64,000 bases of DNA from NCBI RefSeq assembly GCF_016919005.1, contig NZ_JAFFQE010000006.1, forward strand, positions 266,721 through 330,720. Reading direction: 5' to 3'. Below, one piece after another: positions 26,985-36,256 of the stretch. Within the stretch, counting starts at the first letter, position 1; every line of letters starts with the position of its first letter. The DNA is from Desulfopila inferna (GTDB taxonomy: Bacteria; Desulfobacterota; Desulfobulbia; Desulfobulbales; Desulfocapsaceae). The notes beneath the pieces were generated by a model, which saw only the letters and a list, made by a program, of their open reading frames with translations, was not told where the DNA came from and made no database searches. The position numbers and the translations under genes are program-made.

Positions 26985-28961
26985 ATGTGTGGAATAGCAG
27001 GGTTCTTTAACATCCCCAGAAATTTGACGCCGGAAAGATCAATCCTCGAGAGGATGATTGTCACCTTGAAACACCGAGGACCTGACGGCTATGGTCTGTA
27101 TTACGGAAACGGAGTAGGGTTGGGTCATGCCCGGCTCTCCATTATCGATCTTTCCACGGGCTGGCAGCCGTTGGCCAATGAGGATCGCACCCTCTGGATC
27201 ATTTTCAACGGGGAGATTTTCAATTATCCCGAGCTGCGCAAGGAGCTTATCGGCCGTGGCCATGTCTTCGCCACAAATTCGGATACGGAAGTCATCATTC
27301 ATCTTTTTGAGGAAAAGGGGTGGCAATGCCTTGAGCACCTCAACGGCCAGTTCGCCATTGCCATTTACGATTCCAGGAAAGACGAACTCTTTCTGGCCCG
27401 TGACAGAATGGGAATTCGACCGCTCTTCTACACCTTACACAATGGAAATTTCTATTTCGCATCCGAAATTAAAGCCCTGTTCAATGCCGACCCTGCGATT
27501 CCCAGGGAACTTGACCCTCGAGCAATCAGCGATATCTTCACCTTCTGGACCCCTACCCTGGAGGAAACCGTTTTTCAAAACGTCCATCAGCTGCCCGCCG
27601 GACACTGGCTGCGAGTCGACAAATCAGGAGTGCATACCCCCCGACGTTACTGGGAAATGCCTCTACGTCCTGACGTCCCCGGTATCATTTCAGAAGCGGA
27701 GTATGCAGATGAGCTGCGTGAGTTGCTCATCGATTCCGTCCGCCTGCGGTTGCGCGCCGATGTGCCAGTCGGCGCCTACCTCAGCGGCGGACTTGACTCG
27801 TCAACCATCACCTCGCTCATCAAAAACTTTACCAGCAATCCGCTCAAGACCTTTTCCGTCTCCTTCGCCGACAAGGTCTACGACGAAAAAGAGGAGCAAC
27901 AGGAGATGGTGCGCTATCTGGGAACCGCTCACCATGAGGTAGCCTGCTCTTATGGTGACATTGCCGCCACTTTCCCCCAGGTCATCTGGCATACCGAAGT
28001 TCCCATTCTGCGCACAGCCCCATCACCACTCTACCTGCTCTCATCGCTGGTCCGAGACAATCAGTACAAGGTTGTGCTCACCGGCGAAGGTGCCGATGAA
28101 ATGCTCGGTGGATACGATATTTTCAAGGAAGCGAAGATCCGTGCCTTTATCCATAAAAACCTCGACTCTTCTCTGCGGCCCCTGCTCCTCAAACGGCTTT
28201 ATCCCTATCTGGCCCTTTCCCCGACCCGTTCGGCGGAGTATGCCAGGAAATTCTTCGATACCCATGCGGATCCCGGGAGTCTTTACTACGCCCATGGTCC
28301 GCGCTGGAAAACCACGGGTCGAACCCATGTCTTTCTAGATGAGAGGATCACAAGGGATATTTCTTCACCCCGAGAGCGTCTGGCCAATCTAGCAGACGAC
28401 TTGCAGGGACTTGATTTTTTTCTGGGTGCCCAGTTTCTCGAGTCAAAACTGCTGCTGGGCAATTACCTGCTCTCCTCTCAGGGTGACAGGATGGCCATGG
28501 CTCATTCCGTTGAAGGCCGTTTTCCTTTCCTCGATCATCGCGTTGTTGAGTTTGCAGGGCGCATTCCGCCACAGCTGAAGATGAAGGTACTCAACGAAAA
28601 AAACATCTTGAAGAAAGCGGTACAGAATCTGCTGCCTCAACATATCGTCAGCCGTAAAAAGCAACCCTACATGGCACCTGACATACTCAGTTTTTTCGAA
28701 GAACAGGAAGCGGAGTATCTAGACCATTACCTCTCTCCCCATCTGCTCAGAGAATCGAAAATTTTCAAACCTGAGGCCGTGGCCGGACTCATGGCCAAAT
28801 GTAGGAAAAAGAGCCGGCAGGGTTTCAGGGAAAACATGGCCTTTGTCGGAATATTGTCAACACAAATTATTTATGATAAATTCATTAAAAGCTTTCCGTT
28901 TGAAACACCTGATGAGCTCCCCCATGTCAAAGTGAGAGTGAACGACACAGGATCCAGATAA
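26985..28961 (+). CDS. asnB: Glutamine-hydrolysing asparagine synthase-like amidotransferase, 658 aa
   Basis: ATG at 26985 is fixed by MCGIAGFFN: Cys2 is the glutaminase nucleophile after Met removal. HRGPDG, NGEIFN and SDTEVI complete the N-terminal amidotransferase domain. The synthetase domain has the PP-loop SGGLDSS (residues 267-273) and GEGADEMLGGYDIF. Exosortase A clusters typically carry AsnB-like enzymes with no link to asparagine supply. Here the gene is followed 23 bp later by an acyl carrier protein and then an acyl ligase. It may therefore amidate a sugar acid or a carrier-bound acyl group. True asparagine synthesis cannot be excluded from sequence alone. Confidence 0.88.
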   Translation: MCGIAGFFNIPRNLTPERSILERMIVTLKHRGPDGYGLYYGNGVGLGHARLSIIDLSTGWQPLANEDRTLWIIFNGEIFNYPELRKELIGRGHVFATNSDTEVIIHLFEEKGWQCLEHLNGQFAIAIYDSRKDELFLARDRMGIRPLFYTLHNGNFYFASEIKALFNADPAIPRELDPRAISDIFTFWTPTLEETVFQNVHQLPAGHWLRVDKSGVHTPRRYWEMPLRPDVPGIISEAEYADELRELLIDSVRLRLRADVPVGAYLSGGLDSSTITSLIKNFTSNPLKTFSVSFADKVYDEKEEQQEMVRYLGTAHHEVACSYGDIAATFPQVIWHTEVPILRTAPSPLYLLSSLVRDNQYKVVLTGEGADEMLGGYDIFKEAKIRAFIHKNLDSSLRPLLLKRLYPYLALSPTRSAEYARKFFDTHADPGSLYYAHGPRWKTTGRTHVFLDERITRDISSPRERLANLADDLQGLDFFLGAQFLESKLLLGNYLLSSQGDRMAMAHSVEGRFPFLDHRVVEFAGRIPPQLKMKVLNEKNILKKAVQNLLPQHIVSRKKQPYMAPDILSFFEEQEAEYLDHYLSPHLLRESKIFKPEAVAGLMAKCRKKSRQGFRENMAFVGILSTQIIYDKFIKSFPFETPDELPHVKVRVNDTGSR

Positions 28962-28984
28962 TCCTTAATATATTGAGTTAAAAC

Positions 28985-29233
28985 ATGTCAGAACACATTG
29001 CCTCCATACGGTCCTTTCTTTTTGAGAATTTTCTCTTCGATGCCGAAGAGGATGCCCTGAAAAACGATGACTCCTTTCTCGAAATGGGTATCATCGATTC
29101 CACCGGCGTCCTTGAACTCGTCGAATGGCTTGAAGAAGAGTTCGACATCCAGATCGAGGATGAAGAGCTGGTTCCGGAAAACCTTGACAGCATCGAACAA
29201 ATTGCTGCCTTTATACAACGCAAGAAGAGCTAA
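28985..29233 (+). CDS. Acyl carrier protein, 82 aa
   Basis: The length and helical pattern fit an ACP. GIIDSTGVLELVEWLEE carries the DS motif with Ser39 as the phosphopantetheine site, and the acidic face is typical. The stop overlaps the ATG of the acyl ligase by one base (TAATG), so the two are coupled. Family context points to a dedicated carrier for an acyl or aminoacyl group, charged by the next gene's product, and not the housekeeping fatty-acid ACP. Confidence 0.88.
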   Translation: MSEHIASIRSFLFENFLFDAEEDALKNDDSFLEMGIIDSTGVLELVEWLEEEFDIQIEDEELVPENLDSIEQIAAFIQRKKS

Positions 29234-30729
29234 TGCTTGTTCACAATCTACTGCAAAATTCTGCCGACAGGGCAGGCGGAAAGGCTGCCTTGATTTATGA
29301 CAGCAAAAGAGTCACCTATCGCTCTCTTGCAGCATATTCCCGGCAAACAGCAGATCTGCTGACTGAAGAGGGACTGAAAATCGGTGATCGGGTAGCAATC
29401 CTCACCGATAATCCAGCACATTATATCGCCTGTTACTTTGGAATTATGCAGGCGGGAGGCATCGTTGTGGGTTTGAACACCCTAACCTCGGAAAGATCCC
29501 TGCAGAAAGTGCTTTCAGACTGTCAGCCTTCCTTTCTTCTTGTCTCCGGACGCAGCAAAAAATATAGCCGATATATCCTCAGCCACTGGGAAACTATCAA
29601 AATACTGGATATAGAAACCCCTGTCGCACGCGTTGAAAAGGGTATTTACAACACTCTCGCGAAGCCCTCCCTGCAACCGCATAATATCGCTCAAATCATT
29701 TACACTTCCGGCACCACAGGGCATCCTAAAGGAGTCATGCTCTCTCACAGGAATTTGACCGCAAACACAAGCTCAATCATTGAATATCTAGGCCTTACCG
29801 AAAATGATAGGGTTATGGCTGTCCTGCCCTTCTTCTACTCCTACGGAAATTCGGTAATGCTAACTCACATCGCCGCAGGCGGTAGTCTGGTTGTCAACCA
29901 AAGCTTTGTCTATCCCAACCTGATCCTGGACCAGATGGCTAAAGAAAAAGTTACCGGTCTTTCCGGGGTGCCCTCAACGTTTGCCATTCTGCTGCACCGC
30001 TCTGCAGCAAAAGAATATTCCTTTTCCCATCTTCGCTATCTGACTCAGGCCGGGGCTCCCATGTCCCCTAAACTGGCAAAACAGCTTCATCAGTTGTTCC
30101 CGCAGAGTGAAATATTTATTATGTATGGCCAAACTGAGGCATCTCCCCGCTTGTCCTATCTTGCCCCTCAAGATTTAACAAAAAAGCCCGGCTCTATCGG
30201 CAAAGCTATTCCTGGAGTTACCCTGGAAGTTCTAAAAGAGGATGCGACACCTGCGGCTGCTGGTGAAATAGGAGAAATTGTCGCCAGCGGCGACAATACC
30301 ATGGCAGGCTATTGGCAACGACCTGAAGAGACCAGGAAGGTCCTGCGCCATGGAAAACTATGGACTGGCGATTTGGCTTATTACGACAAAGACGGCTTTT
30401 TATATATTGTCAGTCGCAAGTCAGACATGATCAAAAGTGGTTCCCATCTTATTGCGCCCAAAGAAATTGAGCAAATTATCGACGAGCTTGAAGGTATACA
30501 GGAGACCGCAGTGATCGGCACAGAAGATGAAATTCTCGGCCAAAAGATCCATGCCTATGTTGTTCTGCAGCCGGGATATTCTTTGACCGCCAAAGAAATC
30601 ACTTCTTTCTGCCGCAAAAACCTCCCCATCTTCAAAGTACCTCACTTCGTCACCTTCCTCGACGAGTTGCCTAAATCCGAATCAGGAAAAATAAAAAAAA
30701 ATGCTTTTAGCTTAATGGTGAAAAACTGA
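29233..30729 (+). CDS. AMP-forming acyl-CoA/ACP ligase, exosortase A-associated type, 498 aa
   Basis: The P-loop-like IIYTSGTTGHPKGVMLSH (about residue 154-171), MYGQTEA (about 298), TGDLAYYDKDGFLYIVSRK and the C-terminal catalytic Lys region SESGKIKK define an ANL-family adenylating enzyme. It would activate a carboxylic acid as an adenylate and load it onto the neighbouring ACP. The same gene type is a recurring part of exosortase A clusters. It ends this plus-strand operon; the next gene is on the minus strand only 7 bp away. The acid used is unknown. Confidence 0.9.
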   Translation: MLVHNLLQNSADRAGGKAALIYDSKRVTYRSLAAYSRQTADLLTEEGLKIGDRVAILTDNPAHYIACYFGIMQAGGIVVGLNTLTSERSLQKVLSDCQPSFLLVSGRSKKYSRYILSHWETIKILDIETPVARVEKGIYNTLAKPSLQPHNIAQIIYTSGTTGHPKGVMLSHRNLTANTSSIIEYLGLTENDRVMAVLPFFYSYGNSVMLTHIAAGGSLVVNQSFVYPNLILDQMAKEKVTGLSGVPSTFAILLHRSAAKEYSFSHLRYLTQAGAPMSPKLAKQLHQLFPQSEIFIMYGQTEASPRLSYLAPQDLTKKPGSIGKAIPGVTLEVLKEDATPAAAGEIGEIVASGDNTMAGYWQRPEETRKVLRHGKLWTGDLAYYDKDGFLYIVSRKSDMIKSGSHLIAPKEIEQIIDELEGIQETAVIGTEDEILGQKIHAYVVLQPGYSLTAKEITSFCRKNLPIFKVPHFVTFLDELPKSESGKIKKNAFSLMVKN

Positions 30730-30736
30730 AATCCAT

Positions 30737-31246
30737 TTAATTAACGGGGACATAATAAATATCAATGGTCGTTTGAGATGAAGGCATAAGGCTCCTGTTC
30801 GCCGTTTCCGGGGAGATAATGATCCGGGGAGTGTCAAGATCCTCTTCGGGATCAAATTCACCGTTTTTATAAAAAGTCGGCACCCCGTCGATCTCCCTGA
30901 ATTCCCACTTTTCCAGATGGTCTTTATAGAAATCCACCACCTGCTCGACGGTATCAGGCGCTCCCATAAAGATACGGTTCGGCAAATCAGCCAGAACACC
31001 GGCTTGCTCGATGCGATTATCCATCTGAGTGAACAGAATCCTCGCCTTCGGATATGCCGGAATCCCGACCTCTTCCTGGGAAGGGATGACGCTCTTTTGG
31101 GTCGTTGCAGCTTCCAGAAAAGAAATATTGCTGCTGCTCAAATCGTCAGGAATATCCACAAGGGGTGCAAAAGGTTCCGCCATCACCAGTCCGCAAAGGA
31201 TTGTCGCCCAAAAAAATCCCGTCATAACGGATATAACCTTCATCAT
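30737..31246 (-). CDS. Secreted protein of unknown function, 169 aa
   Basis: GAGGAGAAT precedes two adjacent ATG codons (31246 and 31243); the second has the better spacing. A signal peptide (VISVMTGFFWATILCGLVMA, then EPF) is clear, with no lipobox. The mature part has IPAYPKARILF, TVEQVVDFYKDHLEKW and TTIDIYYVP. This pattern of a YP start, a V-FYK helix and a final T-I-Iy strand occurs in small periplasmic proteins of unknown role. It converges on the acyl ligase gene. Confidence 0.7.
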   Translation of the reverse strand: MMKVISVMTGFFWATILCGLVMAEPFAPLVDIPDDLSSSNISFLEAATTQKSVIPSQEEVGIPAYPKARILFTQMDNRIEQAGVLADLPNRIFMGAPDTVEQVVDFYKDHLEKWEFREIDGVPTFYKNGEFDPEEDLDTPRIIISPETANRSLMPSSQTTIDIYYVPVN

Positions 31247-31400
31247 ATTCTCCTCTTCTATATTCCTGTTTTGCGCTTTCTGTAAGTTTCCCGGCCAACC
31301 TATCTTAATACTGCGATTTTTGCTATATTTTTCATTTTAATCGAGGAGAGCTCTTCGTTCTCTCCGTTGAGCAACACAAAAGAGGGCCCGAAGACGGCAG

Positions 31401-32729
31401 TCACTGAGATTTCTTTGCTCCAAGTATTCCTTTCACCGCCGGTCCCCAGAGTACTTTTCCGTCCTTGTCAAAGCGTGATCCATGGCACGGGCAATCGTAT
31501 GTCTGATCATATTCATTGAATACCAGTCCGCATCCCATATGCGAACACATATGCTTTCCCTTTACCAGACTTCTCAAAGTATCCTTGCCTTTTTCGATTG
31601 CAGTCGAAATAAGCTTTCCCGTTCGCCACGGAGAATACAGGGTGGCCCAGGGGTTTTCCCTGCCGGCTATCTTATCGGCAATAATTTTTGCAGACACCAT
31701 GGCATGAGTTATTCCCCAGGCTCCAAATCCAGTTGCGGCAAATCGTTTCCTGGTCATCGGATCATAGCTGCCGATAAAAGGAACCCGATCAGGGCTCTTC
31801 TGGTCATGTGCCGACCAGCGAGTCAGCTCTTTGCCGACTTTAAATTTCTTACGAGCCTTCTCTTCCAGTGTCTCGTAACTGTTTTTTTCTTCACCCATAT
31901 GCTGATGCTGTCCAACAACAATAAGTGTATTTTTATAATAGCGAAATGAGATATCGTTAACGCCAATATACATGCCCTCATGTTCCTGCTCCTCTACAGA
32001 AAAGGCCATTCCATGGTGCAGGACCGGCCTGAGCCGCATGGCGAAGAGAGTATGATCAAGAATTGGATACAGTGTTGCATAAACTATAAATTCGGACTCA
32101 TAGCTTCCTTTCTCGGTAGTGACTGTGCAAGAATCCTTTTTCTCTTCCACCTTGAGGACACGGGTATATTCGGCAATAGATCCCCCTTTGTCGATGATTT
32201 TGGACGCCAGTCCCATCATATATTCCCGCGGATGAAACTGTGCCTGCCGATGAAAAGCCAGCGCCTCGTTTTTGCTGAAGGATACACTGTCCATGGAGCA
32301 TGGCAAACCCAGCTTTACCGCAGCATTATACTCTTGTTCCAGGGGGCTTGAATCTGAATGAGAATAAACATAGGCCGACTTTTCCCCGAGATGGCAGGCG
32401 ATCCCTTCGTTGTTGATTAAATCGATATATTCCTGCACAGCCCATTGATTGGCATCTGCATACATTTTTGCTTTCTCTTCACCAAACTGATCAAGCAGAT
32501 AGTGATAGATAAGGTGATGCTGACTGGTGATCTTCCCGGTTGTGTGTCCCGAGGTGCCGCACCCGACCTCGGCTGCTTCCAGCACGATAACATCACGCCC
32601 TTCCCGGCACAAGAGCCAGGCTGCAGCGAGACCGGTAAGCCCTGCACCAATGACGATAACGTCTGCCTTTTTCTTTTCTGCTGCATATCCGATACCTTGT
32701 GTATCTTTGAGCCATAATGACCGTTTCAT
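31401..32729 (-). CDS. FAD-dependent oxidoreductase with C-terminal Rieske domain, 442 aa
   Basis: ATG at 32729 has GAGG 6 bases upstream; another ATG lies at 32744. DVIVIGAGLTGLAAAWLL is the FAD-binding loop, and VLEAAEVGCGTSGHTTG matches the glycine/sarcosine-oxidase-like (DAO) fold. The C-terminal CSHMGC and CPCHGSRFD supply the two Cys and two His ligands of a [2Fe-2S] Rieske cluster. Such fusions are found as stand-alone redox proteins of unknown substrate. It does not look like a polysaccharide gene and may be an unrelated insert in the locus. Confidence 0.88.
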   Translation of the reverse strand: MKRSLWLKDTQGIGYAAEKKKADVIVIGAGLTGLAAAWLLCREGRDVIVLEAAEVGCGTSGHTTGKITSQHHLIYHYLLDQFGEEKAKMYADANQWAVQEYIDLINNEGIACHLGEKSAYVYSHSDSSPLEQEYNAAVKLGLPCSMDSVSFSKNEALAFHRQAQFHPREYMMGLASKIIDKGGSIAEYTRVLKVEEKKDSCTVTTEKGSYESEFIVYATLYPILDHTLFAMRLRPVLHHGMAFSVEEQEHEGMYIGVNDISFRYYKNTLIVVGQHQHMGEEKNSYETLEEKARKKFKVGKELTRWSAHDQKSPDRVPFIGSYDPMTRKRFAATGFGAWGITHAMVSAKIIADKIAGRENPWATLYSPWRTGKLISTAIEKGKDTLRSLVKGKHMCSHMGCGLVFNEYDQTYDCPCHGSRFDKDGKVLWGPAVKGILGAKKSQ

Positions 32730-33109
32730 TACACACCTCTTCATTTTGGGTGATGGATTACACTGCAGTTTCCTTTATAGATAGGGGTAAATAGCGTTAG
32801 GCGCTTCGTCAAGGGTTCTTCCGCTGCCGACATCACCACCAAAGATTCCGACCATTAGTTGAAGAAATTGTCGGTTATTTTCTACGATTATGCGTGCCGT
32901 GAATTTGAGTAGAGGGAAGACAGGAAATTCGATATTTCGCTGGTGCTAAGAGTTTTAAATGCTTGGGAATACAATTTCGTATGCAGGGAATATTATATAC
33001 AACCCAGAAGCACTTCACGTCCTGCAGGGTCTATATAATGACAGAAAAAAATAAATTGCCGATAGCGGAATCCGAAAACATAAAATCTTCCGGATTCCGG
33101 TTAATTTTA
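32730..33109. other. Gene-free stretch with a terminator-like hairpin
   Basis: No coding frame is supported. The right end holds the hairpin at 33066-33099 just past the barrel gene. The left end must hold the promoter of the FAD/Rieske gene. Confidence 0.5.
33066..33099 (-). terminator. Possible terminator of the outer-membrane barrel gene
   Basis: CGGAATCCG (33066-33074) and CGGATTCCG (33091-33099) form a perfect 9-bp stem around a 16-base A+T-rich loop, 10 bp beyond the stop codon. On the minus strand a T-rich stretch (ATTTATTTTTTTCTG) follows about 10 bases after the stem, so termination is plausible but not canonical. Confidence 0.5.
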
Positions 33110-34555
33110 TTAACGCCATAAGGTAGTTGCGGCTGTAAGCGTCAGCAATACCCGATGATCCTCATAGGAATCGATGCTCAAGTCTCCATCCTGTTTGTAA
33201 AATATATAACCGACCGAAGCGGTGTACCATCTCCAGAAAGCATAATTTATCCCAGCCCCGACAGAAAAGGCGTCTCTGGTATAGGTCACATCTCCGATAT
33301 CACTCTCAAGCGCCGGATCACCATTGCCAAGTGCCGCGATATAGTATTCTCCATCAGGATTGAGGATTTCCTCATACCGGTATAACGCGAAACCATCAAA
33401 GGTAACATTCGGACTCATCTCATAGTTGATATCAACTCTTACATCAGTGACATCCACCAGCCCGGTATCGCCTATACCGGAAAAGCTCCGCGGCAGATAA
33501 CTCTTTGCTATCAACGCCTCGACCGTGCCGTGCTGATAACTTCTTATATAATTGGCAAATACATTATAGTCAAATTCACCACTCAAATCATCAGTTTTCG
33601 CATAAGACGGTCCAGCTCCGACAATAAAATGATTTCGGGAGTCCATTACATAATCCCAGCTGAATGTCAGTTCATTCCCCCAGGCGTCGTCCCGCAGATC
33701 TTCATAATCTATGCTTTGAAACCTGTAGCCAATGGGAAAAGAATTGTTCATATTTTTGCTGTACCTAAGTTCCAGATCCACCAAGTACTCCTGCAGATCC
33801 TGTGACAGTTCCTCAACTCCCGGATCATCGAAATCACCCTTGATATAGCCGAGGTCAAATTCGCTGCTCCAGGTCGGGGAGTACCTGTGGGACCAGAGCG
33901 CAGAGACGCCGTGCCTGTCGTATTCATCGTACTCGATAAGTTCATCACCCCCGGAATCATTACGCAAAACCCGATATTCATAACCGAATTCAGCATTACT
34001 CTCAGCGGCATAGGAATATATCGTCGACATACTCAGTAAATTTGTCCAATACCTCCTCGTGCCTAAGTTCTGGGTTAATCCATTTGCACCTATTAATTCA
34101 TCTGTTGGATCTTCCAGGGGGGCTTCCTCAGCAACAGTTCCAAAAGGGCCTTCATAGCGGGTTGGATCACTGGAAAAAACAAATTGATCAGTCAATTCAA
34201 AGCTCCACTTCCGGTTTATCTGGGTAAGCCAGTTCAAGTCAAGATATTGATCTATATCCGTTTCGCTTTCCAGATCATCATATCTGACTACAGGTGAATA
34301 GCGTAACAGCAGGGAATCATGGATTCCGGAAGTTTCAAACTCGAACTCAGGCCATACTAAATAATCCCTCCGGTCCCCGAGGTCCTCTTCGATTATCTCT
34401 TCTTCATTATCATAGCTTCTTTCCCCATAGTGATAACCAGCGCCGATACCACCAGTCAGTGAATTCTGCCGAGCAAGGGTATTCCCAGACCAGAACATGA
34501 CCATAAGTGCAGTCATTACAAGAACAAAATACAGCAATCCACCCTTCTTCTCCAT
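33110..34555 (-). CDS. Outer-membrane beta-barrel protein, PEP-CTERM/EPS-associated type, 481 aa
   Basis: The ATG at 34555 has GAGGAG 7 bases before it (another ATG is at 34570). A signal peptide (GLLYFVLVMTALMVMFWSG to LARQ) leads to a series of alternating strands rich in Tyr, Trp and Asp across the whole length, for example YDYVMDSRNHF-type hairpins. The strands end VLLTLTAATTLWR at the C-terminus. The family resembles the barrel found next to Wza-like genes in exosortase clusters. It could form an outer-membrane pore or support the export channel. It lies 23 bp after the export protein gene and is co-transcribed with it. Confidence 0.8.
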   Translation of the reverse strand: MEKKGGLLYFVLVMTALMVMFWSGNTLARQNSLTGGIGAGYHYGERSYDNEEEIIEEDLGDRRDYLVWPEFEFETSGIHDSLLLRYSPVVRYDDLESETDIDQYLDLNWLTQINRKWSFELTDQFVFSSDPTRYEGPFGTVAEEAPLEDPTDELIGANGLTQNLGTRRYWTNLLSMSTIYSYAAESNAEFGYEYRVLRNDSGGDELIEYDEYDRHGVSALWSHRYSPTWSSEFDLGYIKGDFDDPGVEELSQDLQEYLVDLELRYSKNMNNSFPIGYRFQSIDYEDLRDDAWGNELTFSWDYVMDSRNHFIVGAGPSYAKTDDLSGEFDYNVFANYIRSYQHGTVEALIAKSYLPRSFSGIGDTGLVDVTDVRVDINYEMSPNVTFDGFALYRYEEILNPDGEYYIAALGNGDPALESDIGDVTYTRDAFSVGAGINYAFWRWYTASVGYIFYKQDGDLSIDSYEDHRVLLTLTAATTLWR

Positions 34556-34578
34556 AATGGCTCTCCTCATCCTTTATA

Positions 34579-35343
34579 TTAATGAACGACTATGACATCT
34601 CCGGATTTGATCAGAATATTGCTCTCCAAATTCCTGCCTTTAAGAAAGTCATCAAAATCAAATTTGAATGACTCACCCTTAGCGTTTTTGGCATTGCCGG
34701 CCTTCAAGTTTGCCTTGTTGGGCCTAATGATGGTTATGTCGGATTTGGCCCACTCGGTAAATCCCCCCGCACGGGCAATGGCCCTGACAACCGTGAGGGG
34801 AAAATCGAGATGATAGAGGCCTGGCGAAATAACCTGGCCCATGACAGTATATTGCAGGCTGTTGCTCTGTACAAGAGTAACTGTAACATCGGGATCACTA
34901 TAAACGGCTGAATAAAGCTGTTTCAGGTAATCTGCAATTTCGGTTACAGTCATGCCGACAACCGCTACGTCACCAATATGGCGCAGAGATATCCTGCCAT
35001 CCAGGCGGACTTCTATGCCGGCCCCCCTTCCTCTGATAAAATCAACAGCGGGTGCCTCACCTTCCGCCATGGTTGCCGGTGGCTCTGCCTCAATGCCGCC
35101 TCCCACTGACATCGAACCCTCGCCATAAACACTAACGTGCAGTATGTCCCTGTAGCCTACCACATATTCGTCATCCACGGAGCCACCTTGGCCGATAATC
35201 TGTTGGCGCAGCTTTTCCTTGAGAGCGGGGTCCACCGTCACATCCGATGCGGATTGTGCCGCAAACACCAGCGCCGGCAGAGAAAAACAGATAAGGATGA
35301 ACACCGCAACATACATCAGGGAACTTTTGTTATGCTGTTTCAT
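34579..35343 (-). CDS. Polysaccharide export protein, Wza/OPX family, 254 aa
   Basis: GAGGTTAAAGTGT before the ATG is a good ribosome site. The N-terminal signal peptide (YVAVFILICFSLPALVFAAQ) has no Cys after the cleavage site, so the protein is not a lipoprotein, unlike classical Wza. DEYVVGYRDILHVSVYGE starts the Poly_export domain. VRLDGRISLRHIGDVAVVGM and YTVMGQVISPGLYHLDF mark the SLBB region. It is short, with no C-terminal membrane helix, so the outer-membrane pore may come from the barrel protein next door. The pair would carry the polymer out of the periplasm. Confidence 0.9.
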   Translation of the reverse strand: MKQHNKSSLMYVAVFILICFSLPALVFAAQSASDVTVDPALKEKLRQQIIGQGGSVDDEYVVGYRDILHVSVYGEGSMSVGGGIEAEPPATMAEGEAPAVDFIRGRGAGIEVRLDGRISLRHIGDVAVVGMTVTEIADYLKQLYSAVYSDPDVTVTLVQSNSLQYTVMGQVISPGLYHLDFPLTVVRAIARAGGFTEWAKSDITIIRPNKANLKAGNAKNAKGESFKFDFDDFLKGRNLESNILIKSGDVIVVH

Positions 35344-36256
35344 ACACTTTAACCTCTTGAGAAAAGGGGATCTTCACCACCCAGGCGGAAAGAAAGGGCA
35401 GTAAATCATAGTATAAACTCCGCCATCAGGCAGTTCCGCTGCATTATTCCGTTACTTAATCAAGAAAACGGTCGGCAAATAAAAACAGATTTCTATCAAA
35501 CTGCCATCCTGGTCAAATTTCAAATGTTCAGAGGATGACAGAGAGTGTGCTCCTGATAGTTATCTCTTCAGACTTTCAGATCAAGTTGGTACCACAAAGA
35601 GCAAACGAGAGCTCCTTATCGACGAACACGAACACACTGAAAGCTTACTTCATTTTCAATTCGAATTCAAAAAAGCGAAGTAATTTTCTCATTTTTTTTT
35701 AACTACTAATCCCCTATTCCTCGTTTTTCGCCAGAAACATTAATATTCTCCAATATTGAAAAATCCCGACCATCTCCTTCCAAAACCATCCTGCAACACC
35801 ATCATTCTCGTACAATTGGCCGCTTCATGACCGGATTAACAAGAGCTAATGTTATTTGTTCAACATCCGGACCTGCTTCGCTCTAGCTTTTCAGTTCTCG
35901 GAAAAATAGAGAAATTGCCCCGGCAATTTCCCTTCCGGAAATAGCAATTCACTTCCACTCCTCCGCCAGTGAGTGTGCAGGAAACGTCACTTCCCGTGTA
36001 CACACTGAGCAAATTTTTACCTAAAACCATCCAGATTTCAGTAACCTTTTTTCCGCCAAAATTTAATTCTTCGCCCCTCATCTCCGATAAGTCATTGAAA
36101 GCCATAATTCATTTCACAGGCTGTTAAGGAGATTTTCCAAGGATGCATCAATAACACCAACGGGCATGAAACCTGCTCAAGGGCCAAAGACGTATATGCC
36201 TGCTGGAAAAGTTTCCATCAGGTTTAAAGATCAACCTCAAAACATTTAAAAACAAA
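35344..36256. other. Gene-free stretch of 0.9 kb between divergent genes
   Basis: It must hold the promoter of the export operon on the minus strand. A candidate -10 (TATGAT) lies at 35410-35405, but its -35 is poor. A terminator-like hairpin is at 35911-35930. An 81-codon minus-strand frame (36105-35860) has no ribosome site and would contain that hairpin, so it is not called. An A+T-rich run with eight T residues lies near 35691. Confidence 0.5.
35905..35930 (-). terminator. Terminator-like hairpin followed by T-run on the minus strand
   Basis: GAAATTGC pairs with GCAATTTC around a 4-base loop (35911-35930). On the minus strand the stem is followed by TCTATTTTT, the form of an intrinsic terminator. 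No gene is seen immediately upstream on that strand, so it may end a short RNA starting between about 36000 and 36150. Confidence 0.45.

Noticed and set aside
35860..36105. 81-codon minus-strand frame
   Set aside because: No ribosome site, no family features, and it contains a terminator-like hairpin.
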